Shown here: piece after piece, positions 1-8,849 of the stretch
Position numbering within the stretch: the first letter of the stretch is position 1
Layout of the letters: every line of letters starts with the position of its first letter
Source: a bacterium
GTDB lineage: Bacteria; Moduliflexota; Moduliflexia; Moduliflexales; JAUQPW01
NCBI GenBank assembly: GCA_030550175.1
Contig: JAUQPW010000062.1
Span: 1 to 33,137 of the forward strand
Reading direction: 5' to 3'
Length of the DNA stretch: 33,137 nucleotides
Notes under the pieces: generated by a model
Told to the model about the DNA's origin: nothing
Seen by the model: the letters and a program-made list of their open reading frames with translations, nothing else
Databases searched by the model: none
Program-made: the position numbers and the translations under genes

Positions 1-2843
1 TGCTTTGACTCATTCAACCGAATTTCCGTTCTTATAATTCTTACTTTAGATAGTTTCTCCGAGTCAAAGCCAAATATGGCCTGAAGAACTTCCGTTGGTT
101 TTGCTATAACCCTCTGTCCCCTATTAAGTACCAGTTTTAACTCAAGAAATTCTTCAGGGTTTATCCTGAGCCCGTTGAAGGAACTTATCCCAAGCTCATG
201 GAAGGAGCCTGCTCTGAATCCATTGAAGGGAGGTACTACCCATTCCAGGGAGTAAATAGAGGACCGGATATTTACCCGTTGGGTCTTTTTCTCCTTCTCC
301 CGTATGATCCATATTTCTTTCCTTTCTTTAAAAGTTTCAAGGACCTGATTCCAACGTTCTAAAAGAAGAGGTAAGGAATGAGGTGCTTCTATTCCGAGAA
401 GTTCGACGGGGATCTGAATCTGATAAACAGCCTGTTCTACAACTTCCGTTATGGCCTTTGCCCTTACAGGAATAACATCGACCTTCCTTATTTGAATACC
501 TTCCGGGAGATGTCGATTTAAGAGCTCTTGGAAAGTATCCGGTTGAACAGGTTCCCTGAGAAAGAAATCCACCAATTCCCGATAACCTTCATATCCCACC
601 GGTAGGGCAGGTCCGAAGGATATCAACGGGTGTGCATGATAACCTTGAGAGTAAGCTATAGGGATCTGAGCCCGATTAAGAGCCCGATGGAAAACCCGGC
701 CGAGTTCCAGATGCGAAAGAAATCTTAGATCCCCTTTCTTCCAGAACTCTGCCCGTAGTCGGCATACAGGCGGCTCAGAGTCTGAGGATACGGGTTGAGT
801 TTTGAGAGCCGTAGCCAGTGAATTTATATCCAGGTCGTAGGCTTCTGGAAGAAGATCTGTGAGTCTTTCATTCTTCTGTTTACGGTAGGCTATATCCTGC
901 CCGGTCTCGACTTCGTTGAGGGAGTTATTAACCACCCTATCCTTTTCTTTCGCATCTGTGGAGCAATTCTCTACCGGAGCTCCCTCCATCAAGATAGGGA
1001 CAGTATGGTGAAATTTGACGGTAATTTCCTCATTACATACTCCACAGCATCGGCAACCTACCCTGCAATAGCGAGTTGTTCGGACTGCGAAGGCTTTTTT
1101 CCTCTCAAGCAAGAAGAACTTCTTTTTGATATCTGTTTGAATGAAATCCCAGGGTAAAATTTCATTTTCGGCTCGTTCACGGTAAGTATAGAAATCCGGA
1201 TCTATTCCGGCCCGTTCAAAGGCCATCATCCACTTTTTGAAGTCGAGTTGACTTCCCCAGCTATCGAAGCGGCATCCCAGTTCATGGGCTATAAGCAGGG
1301 CTTTACTCAATTTTCTATCCCCTCGGGAAAAAACTCCCTCCAGATAGCTGGATTCTACATCATGCAGCCCGAGTTGGATATTTCGGTGTTTGATTCGAGA
1401 TTTCAGGAATTCCTGTTTTGCTCTCAAGGATTCCACCCTTTCCTGAGCTTCCCACTGGAAGGGAGTATGGGGTTTAGGGACAAAGGAAGAGACGCACACA
1501 TGAACTCGGGCTCCGGATTTCCCGACCTTTTTACCTGTTTGTTGAATCTTATATACCAAATCTGCAATGGCGGCTACATCTTCATAGGTCTCGGTAGGTT
1601 GTCCGATCATAAAGTAAACTTTAATTAAATCCCATCCCGATCGGTAAACATCTTCTGCGCTTCGAAGGATTTCGGCCTCAGAAATTCCCTTATTGATCAC
1701 CTCCCGTAAACGCTGGCTTCCTGCTTCTGGTGCCATGGTAAAGCCGGTTTGACGTCCCCCTCTGCTCACCTGGCCCGCCATTTCAAGAGTTAAGGTCCCG
1801 GCCCTTAGAGAAGGAAGGGATACGGCAATTTTAGATCGCTCACACTGGTTCATGAGAGCCGTCAGAAGAGGTGTAATCTGGCTATAATCTCCTACACTCA
1901 GGGAACACAAAGAGAATTCTTCATAACCGGTCTTTTCCAGAGACCGGGCGAACAGCTCCAGGATTTTATTAGGATCTCTTTCCCGGGTAGGACGATAAAT
2001 ATAACCTGCCTGGCAAAAGCGGCATCCGGCACTACAACCCCTCGTCAATTCGATGGCAAGCCGATCATGAATAGGTTTGAAATAAGGTACTACGGGAGCG
2101 ATGGGATAGTCTGCCAGGTTCAGATCTGGAATGAGGGCCCTTCTGACTTCTCCCACCTGTGGGCTTTTAGGACGGAAGGCAGCAATTGTTCCGTTTGGAT
2201 GATATTCCACAGAGAAAAGAGCGGGAACATAGACCCCTTCAATTTGGGAGAGCGCCAACAACAGACTTTCCTTGTCGGCACGGCTTTTCTTCCAATCCCG
2301 ATAAGTATTGGCCAGCTTCAAAATAACCTCTTCCGCATCTCCAATTACAAAGGCATCAAAGAAATCCGCAATGGGCTCCGGATTAAATGCACAAGGACCA
2401 CCTCCTATTACCAGGGGATGGTCCACTCCCCGTTGGGAAGCTAAAAGAGGGACTCCGCCCAGCTCTAGTAGATTTAGGATATTAGAATAACTCAACTCAT
2501 ATTGTAGGGTAAAGCCTACAATATTAAACTGATTTAAGGGTTTATGGGATTCTAAGCTGAATAAAGGGAGTCCCCGTGCTCGCATTTCAGCCTCCATATC
2601 CACCCACGGAGCATAAACTCGCTCGGCCAGAATTCCAGGCTGCTTATTCAGGATATGGTAAAGGATTTTAAGGCCGATATGCGACATCCCTATTTCATAA
2701 GTATCCGGAAAACACAGGGCTACTTTGAGATCAGTCTCCTCCCAGTTTTTATGGATGGCATTAAGCTCTCCACCGAGATATTGTGAAGGTTTGGAAACCA
2801 AGGGGAGGATCTCTCGTACTTTGTCTTTAAGATTTAACTTCAT
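1..2843 (-). CDS. B12-binding radical SAM protein with C-terminal DUF2344 region (TIGR03960/TIGR03936 type), 3' end outside window
   Basis: The reading frame is open from ATG at 2843 to the left edge (947 codons seen). A B12-binding-like N-terminal part (about residues 35-190, with the stretch FPDTYEIGMSHIG) precedes a radical SAM core whose CxxxCxxC cluster motif is Cys270, Cys274 and Cys277 (RGCSAGCRFCQAG). Around residues 590-600 lies a second cysteine cluster, CRVGCRCCGVC. From about residue 690 the sequence (FLSHLELGRVFHRALNRAQ, GYHAHPLISFGPALPVG) matches the radical SAM-linked DUF2344 family. In many bacteria these two parts are separate neighbouring genes; here they are one chain. The gene follows PBP2 and RodA on the same strand, an arrangement I know from other Gram-negatives, where RNase G and rplU-rpmA often come next. 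The reaction and substrate are unknown. Confidence 0.9.
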   Translation of the reverse strand, partial: MKLNLKDKVREILPLVSKPSQYLGGELNAIHKNWEETDLKVALCFPDTYEIGMSHIGLKILYHILNKQPGILAERVYAPWVDMEAEMRARGLPLFSLESHKPLNQFNIVGFTLQYELSYSNILNLLELGGVPLLASQRGVDHPLVIGGGPCAFNPEPIADFFDAFVIGDAEEVILKLANTYRDWKKSRADKESLLLALSQIEGVYVPALFSVEYHPNGTIAAFRPKSPQVGEVRRALIPDLNLADYPIAPVVPYFKPIHDRLAIELTRGCSAGCRFCQAGYIYRPTRERDPNKILELFARSLEKTGYEEFSLCSLSVGDYSQITPLLTALMNQCERSKIAVSLPSLRAGTLTLEMAGQVSRGGRQTGFTMAPEAGSQRLREVINKGISEAEILRSAEDVYRSGWDLIKVYFMIGQPTETYEDVAAIADLVYKIQQTGKKVGKSGARVHVCVSSFVPKPHTPFQWEAQERVESLRAKQEFLKSRIKHRNIQLGLHDVESSYLEGVFSRGDRKLSKALLIAHELGCRFDSWGSQLDFKKWMMAFERAGIDPDFYTYRERAENEILPWDFIQTDIKKKFFLLERKKAFAVRTTRYCRVGCRCCGVCNEEITVKFHHTVPILMEGAPVENCSTDAKEKDRVVNNSLNEVETGQDIAYRKQKNERLTDLLPEAYDLDINSLATALKTQPVSSDSEPPVCRLRAEFWKKGDLRFLSHLELGRVFHRALNRAQIPIAYSQGYHAHPLISFGPALPVGYEGYRELVDFFLREPVQPDTFQELLNRHLPEGIQIRKVDVIPVRAKAITEVVEQAVYQIQIPVELLGIEAPHSLPLLLERWNQVLETFKERKEIWIIREKEKKTQRVNIRSSIYSLEWVVPPFNGFRAGSFHELGISSFNGLRINPEEFLELKLVLNRGQRVIAKPTEVLQAIFGFDSEKLSKVRIIRTEIRLNESK

Positions 2844-2970
2844 TTTGTTTGTTGTCTGTTATCCATTGCCCGTCCTGGGTTGAGTTAAAGGCTCCGATAG
2901 GGTGTTACCCCCGTTATATCTTTCAGTAAACTACCAACAAAGAACTCAACGGCTGAAGGCAATGGATTAC

Positions 2971-4056
2971 TTAAAACATAAACCTCCGAATCTGGATGTT
3001 TAAGAGTAATCCTATCCCGGCCAGATTGGATAATATGGCAGATCCCCCGTAGCTCATAAAAGGTAGGGGTACTCCGGTAACCGGCATAATACCGATACAC
3101 ATCCCGATGTTAACGGTTACGTGCATCATCAGCATGGCTATAACCCCTATAGCTATCAACGCGCCTAATCGATCCCTGGCTTTGGAGGCAATGTACAAGC
3201 CTCGATAAATCAGGGTAAAATAGAGAATAAGGAGTCCGATCGTTCCAACAAATCCCCACTCTTCTCCGACCACCGAAAATATAAAATCTGTAAATTGCTC
3301 CGGGATAAAATTTAACCGGGTCTGGCTTCCTCGCATGTAACCCTTACCCCAGAAACCCCCGGAGCCGATGGCTATTTCTGATTGAATCACATGATAACCT
3401 GAGCCGAGAGGATCTGCATTGGGATTAATAAATGAAATGATCCTGTTTTTTTGATAAGGTTTAAGGTGGTGCCACATCAACGGCATAGCACAGATCCCTA
3501 GGATCCCTGCAATGAGAAAGTATTTCCAATCCAGTCCCATGATAAACAGAATGGCCACATAAATAGGAAGTAAAACCAGTGCGGTTCCTAAATCTGGCTG
3601 TTTTAAAATAAGAGCTAGAGGAACACAAAGCAAAATACCCGTAATGATTATATCAATAAAAGAGATCGTTCCTCGCTTTTTATTGGAAAAGTAGCGGGCT
3701 AGGACCAGGATCATGGCCAGCTTGGCGAATTCTGAAGGTTGGATGGAAAAACCTCCAAAACGGATCCACCGTTGAGATCCAGAAACAACAGGGCCTATGG
3801 CAAGAACGGTAACTAAAGCAATCAGAATTAAGAAATAAAAGGGATAGGCAAAAGCACTCAAGGTGTGATAGTCCACCATCGTCATGGAAATCAAAATAAT
3901 AAGCCCTATTCCGATCCAAACCAATTGCCTGAGAACTTTTTCCGTACCTTGATCTTCTGCAGTTACACTATAAATATTAAGAAGACTAAAAATAAGCAAG
4001 ATAAAGACTATTACAACAAGTAACCAGTCTATTTTTCGGATAATAGAAAAAAACAC
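2971..4056 (-). CDS. rodA: Rod shape-determining SEDS glycosyltransferase RodA
   Basis: This 361-residue polytopic inner-membrane protein has about ten hydrophobic segments and the SEDS family signature. Known family role: it polymerises lipid II into glycan strands during cell elongation, in complex with the class B transpeptidase PBP2. Visible motifs are QRWIRFGGFSIQPSEFAKL in the first half, FIPEQFTDFIFSVVGEEWG with the conserved catalytic-loop Asp, and the C-terminal PFMSYGGSA segment. Length is normal for RodA. It lies 70 bp downstream of mrdA on the same strand, and that spacer is filled by a word repeat, so no clear Shine-Dalgarno is seen next to the ATG. The radical SAM gene follows after 127 bp. 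FtsW is the main alternative, but the PBP2 neighbour favours RodA. Confidence 0.95.
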   Translation of the reverse strand: MFFSIIRKIDWLLVVIVFILLIFSLLNIYSVTAEDQGTEKVLRQLVWIGIGLIILISMTMVDYHTLSAFAYPFYFLILIALVTVLAIGPVVSGSQRWIRFGGFSIQPSEFAKLAMILVLARYFSNKKRGTISFIDIIITGILLCVPLALILKQPDLGTALVLLPIYVAILFIMGLDWKYFLIAGILGICAMPLMWHHLKPYQKNRIISFINPNADPLGSGYHVIQSEIAIGSGGFWGKGYMRGSQTRLNFIPEQFTDFIFSVVGEEWGFVGTIGLLILYFTLIYRGLYIASKARDRLGALIAIGVIAMLMMHVTVNIGMCIGIMPVTGVPLPFMSYGGSAILSNLAGIGLLLNIQIRRFMF

Positions 4057-4059
4057 ATT

Positions 4060-4170
4060 CCAGAGGATCGAGGAGGAAAGATTGAGGATTCGCCTCTTTT
4101 ATCCCCAATCTTTTATTCTCGATCTTCTACCCTCGATTCTCCATCCTTGATCCTCGATCTTCGGTTGGCA
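4060..4170. repeat. Degenerate word repeat in both orientations (ATCGAGG/CCTCGAT type) between mrdA and rodA
   Basis: Read on the minus strand, the words GATCGAGG, GATCAAGG, GAATCGAGG, GATCGAGA and GATTGGGG follow each other closely. They are then answered by inverted versions (CCTCAATC, CCTCGATCC). The element fills the mrdA-rodA spacer and runs into the last codons of mrdA. It could fold as an imperfect hairpin in the transcript. I know no name for it. It belongs to the same style of spacer as those at 7693-7752, 22735-22830 and 26162-26264, although the words differ at each site. Confidence 0.6.
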
Positions 4171-5983
4171 TATGCCTGGTTAATTCACCGTTTTTGTTGA
4201 AGATCCCTTCGTAGATAATTTTTGCGATGGGTGCCGCTGCATCCCCACCCTTTAAGCCATGCTCGACAAAAACAACCATAGCAATTTTGGGATCATCTAC
4301 CGGAGCAAATGAGACAAACCAGGCGTGATCGCGATATTTTTCTGGTAGCATTTTAGGCTTAATTTTACTCTTTAATTTAATCACCTGAGCCGTGCCGGTT
4401 TTACCGGCAATATCTAATCCTTCTATCCGGGCTTTTGATCCCGTACCATGTTCTTCATTCACCACGGCCCACATGCCTCTACGGATAATCTTCAAGTTCT
4501 CTTCTTTTATTGGGATTTTCCGAATAATTTCCGGCTTAAATACTTTTACCACCCGATCATTACTGTCTCGGATCTCTTTAACTAACATCGGTTTGTATAA
4601 AGTTCCCCCATTGGCAATGGCAGAGACTACGTTAACCAACTGAAGTGGAGTGACCGAAACAAACCCCTGACCAATGGCTGCATCTGCCGTTTCCGATGGA
4701 TACCACTTCTCCCCCAGGGTTTTTCGTTTCCACTCCTCTGTGGGAATAAGGCCGGGCTCCTCATTGGGAAGATTGATTCCTGTTTTTCGACCCAATCCAT
4801 AACTCATGGCAAATTTAGCCAGATCCGAGATCCCTAACTTTTCACTCAACTTGTAAAAATAACCGTTGCAGGATTGTTTCAGAGCGTCGATGACCGTTAC
4901 ATTTCCATGACCTCCCGCCTTCCAGCATCGCTTCACGTTATTACCGATTCTTACCGAGCCGCCACAGAAGAACGTACTATTTCGATTAATGACTCCTTTT
5001 TCCAAACCGGTCGAAGCGGTAATCATTTTAAAGGTGGAACCGGGTGCATAGGTTGCTTGAATAGCCCGATTTTGGAGGGGATGATAAGGATTTTCAACCA
5101 GGCTCTTCCAATCTGCCGCCGAAATACCTCCGGCAAATAAATTCGGATTAAAGGAAGGACTACTGAACAGGGCCAGGATATGCCCCGTCTTGGGATCCAT
5201 CACAATCACAGCACCTGTTTTATCTTTGAAGGCCTCTTCCACCAGGCTCTGAATATGAAGATCAATGGTCAGTACAATATTATGCCCGGGTTTCTGATCC
5301 TTCTGGCTGAGGACCCGCAACTCTCGTCCACTGGCATTCACCTCCACCTGCTTTCCCCCATCTTCTCCCATTAAAAACCCTTCCATGGACCGCTCTAAAC
5401 CGTATTGACCGATCAAATCCCCCAATCGTCGTCCGGGATAGGAAACCTGGTCCTTCAACTGCTCTTCATTGATCTCTCCTAAATAACCTAAAACATGACT
5501 GGCCAGACTGCCGTAAATGTTATATCGTAACGGTTCAACCTCTACCGTAACCCCGGGTAAACTCATCTTATGCTCCTCCAGATAAGCAACTTTACTTATA
5601 GGAATATCCCTCTGGATTAAGACCGGTTCGAATTTGGGACGCTGGGATTTTTTTACCTTGGTAATAATGTCCTTCTCGGAAATGGAAAGCAACTCTGCAA
5701 GTTGCCTGGCTATATAAGTTAGATCCTTGGCATCCTCGGGTATAATAAAAACATTAAAACTCGGTCTACTTTTAACCAGAACCTGTCCGTTGGTATCAAG
5801 AAAAAGACCCCTGGGAGCTTTAACCCGAACCAGTCGAATTCTATTTTCTTCGGAAAGTGTGAGAAACTTCTCTCCTTGAAGAATCTGAATATACCATAAT
5901 CTTAAAAAGAGTACGATAAAAATCAGGGATACAAGGGTTAAAATAAACAACAACCGAGAATCAGATACCGATTCAGAGTTCAT
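4127..5983 (-). CDS. mrdA: Penicillin-binding protein 2 (class B elongasome transpeptidase)
   Basis: This 618-residue protein has one N-terminal membrane anchor (residues 10-33), a PBP dimerisation domain (about 50-220) and a transpeptidase domain. Catalytic motifs are complete: SxxK is Ser316-Lys319 (APGSTFKM), SxN is Ser371-Asn373 (QSCNGYF) and KTG is 528-530 (AGKTGTAQ). Known family role: it cross-links peptidoglycan in the periplasm during lateral wall growth, working with RodA, which is the next gene. The cysteine pair in the FFCGG and KRCWKAGGHG segments is usual for PBP2. The last eleven residues (EDRGSRMENRG) are encoded by the adjacent word repeat and look like an acquired tail. No mreB, mreC or mreD lies upstream; a 729-bp gap precedes the gene. 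Confidence 0.96.
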   Translation of the reverse strand: MNSESVSDSRLLFILTLVSLIFIVLFLRLWYIQILQGEKFLTLSEENRIRLVRVKAPRGLFLDTNGQVLVKSRPSFNVFIIPEDAKDLTYIARQLAELLSISEKDIITKVKKSQRPKFEPVLIQRDIPISKVAYLEEHKMSLPGVTVEVEPLRYNIYGSLASHVLGYLGEINEEQLKDQVSYPGRRLGDLIGQYGLERSMEGFLMGEDGGKQVEVNASGRELRVLSQKDQKPGHNIVLTIDLHIQSLVEEAFKDKTGAVIVMDPKTGHILALFSSPSFNPNLFAGGISAADWKSLVENPYHPLQNRAIQATYAPGSTFKMITASTGLEKGVINRNSTFFCGGSVRIGNNVKRCWKAGGHGNVTVIDALKQSCNGYFYKLSEKLGISDLAKFAMSYGLGRKTGINLPNEEPGLIPTEEWKRKTLGEKWYPSETADAAIGQGFVSVTPLQLVNVVSAIANGGTLYKPMLVKEIRDSNDRVVKVFKPEIIRKIPIKEENLKIIRRGMWAVVNEEHGTGSKARIEGLDIAGKTGTAQVIKLKSKIKPKMLPEKYRDHAWFVSFAPVDDPKIAMVVFVEHGLKGGDAAAPIAKIIYEGIFNKNGELTRHMPTEDRGSRMENRG

Positions 5984-6712
5984 AGGCTTAACTGGAAGTA
6001 AGATTTTTTTAGAATGAGTTAATCTGTCACTTTATGTTTAAGCTTTGAAAAGATAAAAAGATAGATGTATAACTTTGGATCTTAAATAAGGCTAGAAAAT
6101 TTTAATACTATTAATTGGCAAATTTTTTAAGTTTTGTCAAGGGATTTATTAAGTCCCCAAAGCTCCTCCGGCTCCTGAATCTATAGATAACTTTCGATTT
6201 ATACTTTTGGAGTTTTCAGACTCAGGATTTTCGCCTAAGCCTTTACTCTGAATTCATCCGATTAGCTCTCCTGTAAAACCCAACCCTGAGGGAATGTTTT
6301 TTCCAGAAACAAAATATGAGGCTTCTACCAAATTATTCATTTTGAAATTGTCCCTGGATGGTAAGGGCACGTTGCAACATACCCCTACGTTCCTATCGAA
6401 TTTCAATAGGAAATCGGTATAAGAGATCGTTTCCAATTAGAATTTTAACTTGACAGATAGGGAAGTCCCCATGTAATGTATGATAAACCCAAGATATCAG
6501 GCGGGAATGAAGGGTCTGGAGTTGGAAGAGAAAGATGTTCCATGAAGCTAGAATTTTATCGTTTTTATCTTGAATTCTGGTTTTTGACTCCTAAGCAGTT
6601 ATACACATCATTTGCTAACCTGTTTTACAGTATGTGATTCGTAGATAAAAACGAATCCTGTAGCTGCTCATGAATGGGCATAGGTTAACACGGTTAGAAA
6701 CTAAGGAGCACG
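5984..6712. other. Non-coding gap between divergent mrdA and oppD
   Basis: This AT-rich stretch of 729 bp holds no convincing gene. A minus-strand 60-codon frame at 6254-6436 has no ribosome binding site and no recognisable sequence. On the minus strand a perfect TTGACA (6135-6140 read as its complement) could be the -35 of the mrdA operon, but no good -10 stands at 16-18 bp. Promoters for both divergent units should lie here. Confidence 0.6.
6450..6479 (+). promoter_or_regulatory. Candidate sigma70-type promoter upstream of oppD
   Basis: TTGACA at 6450-6455 is followed after 18 bp by TAATGT (6474-6479). The -35 is perfect but the -10 is weak, and the start of oppD is about 230 bp downstream, so this is only a candidate. 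Confidence 0.3.
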
Positions 6713-7690
6713 GTGGTAACAGAACCCTTACTCAAAGTCGTCAATTTACATACCTATTTTTTTACCGATGAAGGGGTTGCTAAGGCTGTCGATGGGGTGG
6801 ACCTGGAGATCCATAAAGGAGAAACTCTAGGAGTTGTTGGGGAATCTGGCTGTGGAAAGAGTGTAACGGCTCTCTCTATTTTAAGGCTGGTTCCCGATCC
6901 ACCGGGTAAGATTATTGATGGTCAAATTATTTTTAAAGGTCGGGATTTGCTCAAGCTTTCCAATTCGGAGATGCGAAAAATCAGGGGAAACGAGATTTCC
7001 ATGATTTTTCAAGAACCTATGACCTCCCTCAACCCGGTCTTTACCATTGGAAATCAAATTGCAGAAGCCATTCAACTCCATCAAGGTCTCTCTAAAAAGG
7101 CTTCCCTTGAAAAGGCTGTTGATATGCTTAAACTCGTTGGAATTCCCTCTCCTGAAAGACGTGTTAAGGAATATCCCCATCAACTCAGCGGGGGCATGCG
7201 CCAGCGTGCCATGATCGCTATGGCTTTGTCCTGTAACCCGAGCCTTTTAATTGCCGATGAACCTACTACCGCCTTAGATGTGACAATTCAGGCCCAGATT
7301 CTGGATTTAATCAATAATTTGAAGCGGGAATTAGGTATGGCCGTTATACTGATCACCCATGACCTGGGAATTATCGCTGAAACAGCCGCTCGGGTTGTGG
7401 TTATGTATGCAGGAAAAGTGGTCGAAGAGGCTGATGTTTATACGCTTTTCGAAGATCCAAAACACCCTTACACCCAGGGCCTACTCCGCTCGATTCCACG
7501 ACCGGATTTAGGCATGACGAAAGAAACCCGACTCCAGGAGATCCCAGGCATTGTCCCCAGTTTAACCGAGCTTCCTCCGGGTTGTTCGTTTAATCCGCGA
7601 TGCCCTAAAGTAATGGATATCTGTCGTAAAGAAACCCCTAAACTTAAAGAAGTTAAACCTGGGCATAAAGTCAGTTGCTGGTTGTATTAA
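6713..7690 (+). CDS. oppD: Oligopeptide/dipeptide ABC transporter ATP-binding protein, OppD/DppD type
   Basis: This 325-residue ATPase energises peptide (or nickel or related) import at the inner face of the membrane. Walker A is GESGCGKS (43-50), the Q-loop follows MIFQEPMTSLNP, the signature is LSGGMRQR (158-165), Walker B is LLIADEPTTALD (178-189) and the switch His is His216. The C-terminal oligopeptide-transporter extension carries four cysteines (291, 297, 304, 322), which in related OppD/DppD proteins bind an iron-sulfur cluster. The start is GTG, chosen because AAGGAG at 6703-6708 stands 4 bp before it. The partner ATPase follows, but no permease or binding protein is in the window, so the substrate cannot be told. 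The symbol denotes the family, not proven specificity. Confidence 0.9.
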   Translation: MVTEPLLKVVNLHTYFFTDEGVAKAVDGVDLEIHKGETLGVVGESGCGKSVTALSILRLVPDPPGKIIDGQIIFKGRDLLKLSNSEMRKIRGNEISMIFQEPMTSLNPVFTIGNQIAEAIQLHQGLSKKASLEKAVDMLKLVGIPSPERRVKEYPHQLSGGMRQRAMIAMALSCNPSLLIADEPTTALDVTIQAQILDLINNLKRELGMAVILITHDLGIIAETAARVVVMYAGKVVEEADVYTLFEDPKHPYTQGLLRSIPRPDLGMTKETRLQEIPGIVPSLTELPPGCSFNPRCPKVMDICRKETPKLKEVKPGHKVSCWLY

Positions 7691-7692
7691 CA

Positions 7693-7752
7693 AACGTAAT
7701 GCATAAAACGTAAATCAACGTCCTACTTTTTAGGTTTTACGTTTTACACCCC
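7693..7752. repeat. Word repeat with 11-bp inverted arms (TAAAACGTAAA / TTTACGTTTTA) between oppD and oppF
   Basis: TAAAACGTAAA (7704-7714) and TTTACGTTTTA (7736-7746) are perfect inverted copies around a 21-nt loop, with further ACGTAA and AACGT words beside them. The element fills the whole oppD-oppF spacer and ends about 8 nt before the oppF start, where a Shine-Dalgarno would be expected. There is no T-tract, so it is not a classical terminator. Confidence 0.65.
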
Positions 7753-7754
7753 CT

Positions 7755-8729
7755 ATGTCAAATGATTTATTGGTAGTAAAAAATTTAAAAAAATACTTTC
7801 CCATCAAGGGAGGGATTCTCTCGAAAACCATTGGATATGTCTATGCCGTGGACGATATTAGTTTTAATTTGTCACGGGGTGAAACCTTAGGACTGGTAGG
7901 GGAAAGTGGGTGCGGGAAGTCAACCACCGGCCGTGTAATTCTTCGCCTTATTGAACCAACAGCCGGAGAAGCCTGGTTTGAAGGGGTTAATATATTTTCC
8001 CTGGGAAAAAAGGAAATGCGAATGCTTCGTCGCCATATGCAGATCATTTTCCAGGATCCTTATGCTTCTTTAAACCCTCGCATGACGGTTGAGAAAATCG
8101 TCGGAGAACCCCTTAAAATTCATAAAGTTGCAAAAGGAACCGAACTTCAAGATCGGGTGGCTTCCCTTCTTCGCAAGGTTGGGTTAAGGCCTGAACACCT
8201 CAAGCGATATCCCCATGAATTTAGCGGAGGGCAGCGTCAACGTATTGGAATTGCCCGAGCCCTGGCTTTGAATCCCAAGCTTATCATCGCAGATGAACCG
8301 GTATCGGCCCTGGATGTTTCAATTCAAGCCCAGGTCATTAACCTGCTTCAGGACCTCCAGGAAGAATTTGGTCTGACCTATCTCCTCATCGCCCACGACC
8401 TGCGTATGGTGGAGTATATCAGTGACCGGGTGGCCGTCATGTACCTGGGAAAAATCGTTGAGATTGCCAAATCCGAAGAAATTTATAAAAATCCTCTTCA
8501 TCCTTATACGCAGGCTTTACTCTCGGCTATTCCTGTCCCTGATCCGAGAAAGAAAAAAGAACGGATTATCCTTTCCGGGGACGTTCCCAGTCCCATTAAT
8601 CCTCCTTCCGGCTGCCGTTTTCATACTCGATGCCCCTTGTATGCCCAATTGAAAGCTCCCGAATGCGTAGAAATCGAACCTAAGCTGGAGAATAAAAATG
8701 GCCATCCATCAGCCTGTCATTTCAGGTAA
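7755..8729 (+). CDS. oppF: Oligopeptide/dipeptide ABC transporter ATP-binding protein, OppF/DppF type
   Basis: This is the 324-residue second ATPase of the pair. Walker A is GESGCGKS (49-56), the signature is FSGGQRQR (156-163), Walker B is LIIADEPVSALD, and the switch His is His214. Four C-terminal cysteines (287, 293, 304, 321) match the cluster-binding extension of this family. In known transporters OppD and OppF form the heterodimeric motor under the two permeases OppB and OppC. The ATG is preceded by ACACCCCCT, not by a Shine-Dalgarno, because the word repeat occupies that place; translation may be coupled to oppD or depend on that structure. The gene ends near a hairpin at 8796-8818. 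Confidence 0.9.
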   Translation: MSNDLLVVKNLKKYFPIKGGILSKTIGYVYAVDDISFNLSRGETLGLVGESGCGKSTTGRVILRLIEPTAGEAWFEGVNIFSLGKKEMRMLRRHMQIIFQDPYASLNPRMTVEKIVGEPLKIHKVAKGTELQDRVASLLRKVGLRPEHLKRYPHEFSGGQRQRIGIARALALNPKLIIADEPVSALDVSIQAQVINLLQDLQEEFGLTYLLIAHDLRMVEYISDRVAVMYLGKIVEIAKSEEIYKNPLHPYTQALLSAIPVPDPRKKKERIILSGDVPSPINPPSGCRFHTRCPLYAQLKAPECVEIEPKLENKNGHPSACHFR

Positions 8730-8795
8730 AACGGGATAGAAAAAAATAGGAAGAAAGGATGCCGACTCTCTCATCGGCCCCCCACGACAAGATAT

Positions 8796-8818
8796 CTTCT
8801 TAAGGTCCTCTTAAGAAG
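8796..8818. terminator. Hairpin between convergent oppF and hydrolase gene, possible bidirectional terminator
   Basis: A perfect 9-bp stem, CTTCTTAAG (8796-8804) and CTTAAGAAG (8810-8818), encloses a 5-nt loop. It lies between convergent genes. The stem is AT-rich and the downstream T-run is short (TTTATT), so termination strength is uncertain. Confidence 0.45.
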
Positions 8819-8849
8819 TTTATTCCAAATTCTGATTTCCGAGGAGTTT

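Noticed and set aside
6254..6436. 60-codon minus-strand frame in the mrdA-oppD gap
   Set aside because: No ribosome binding site, no recognisable sequence, and composition like the surrounding non-coding DNA.
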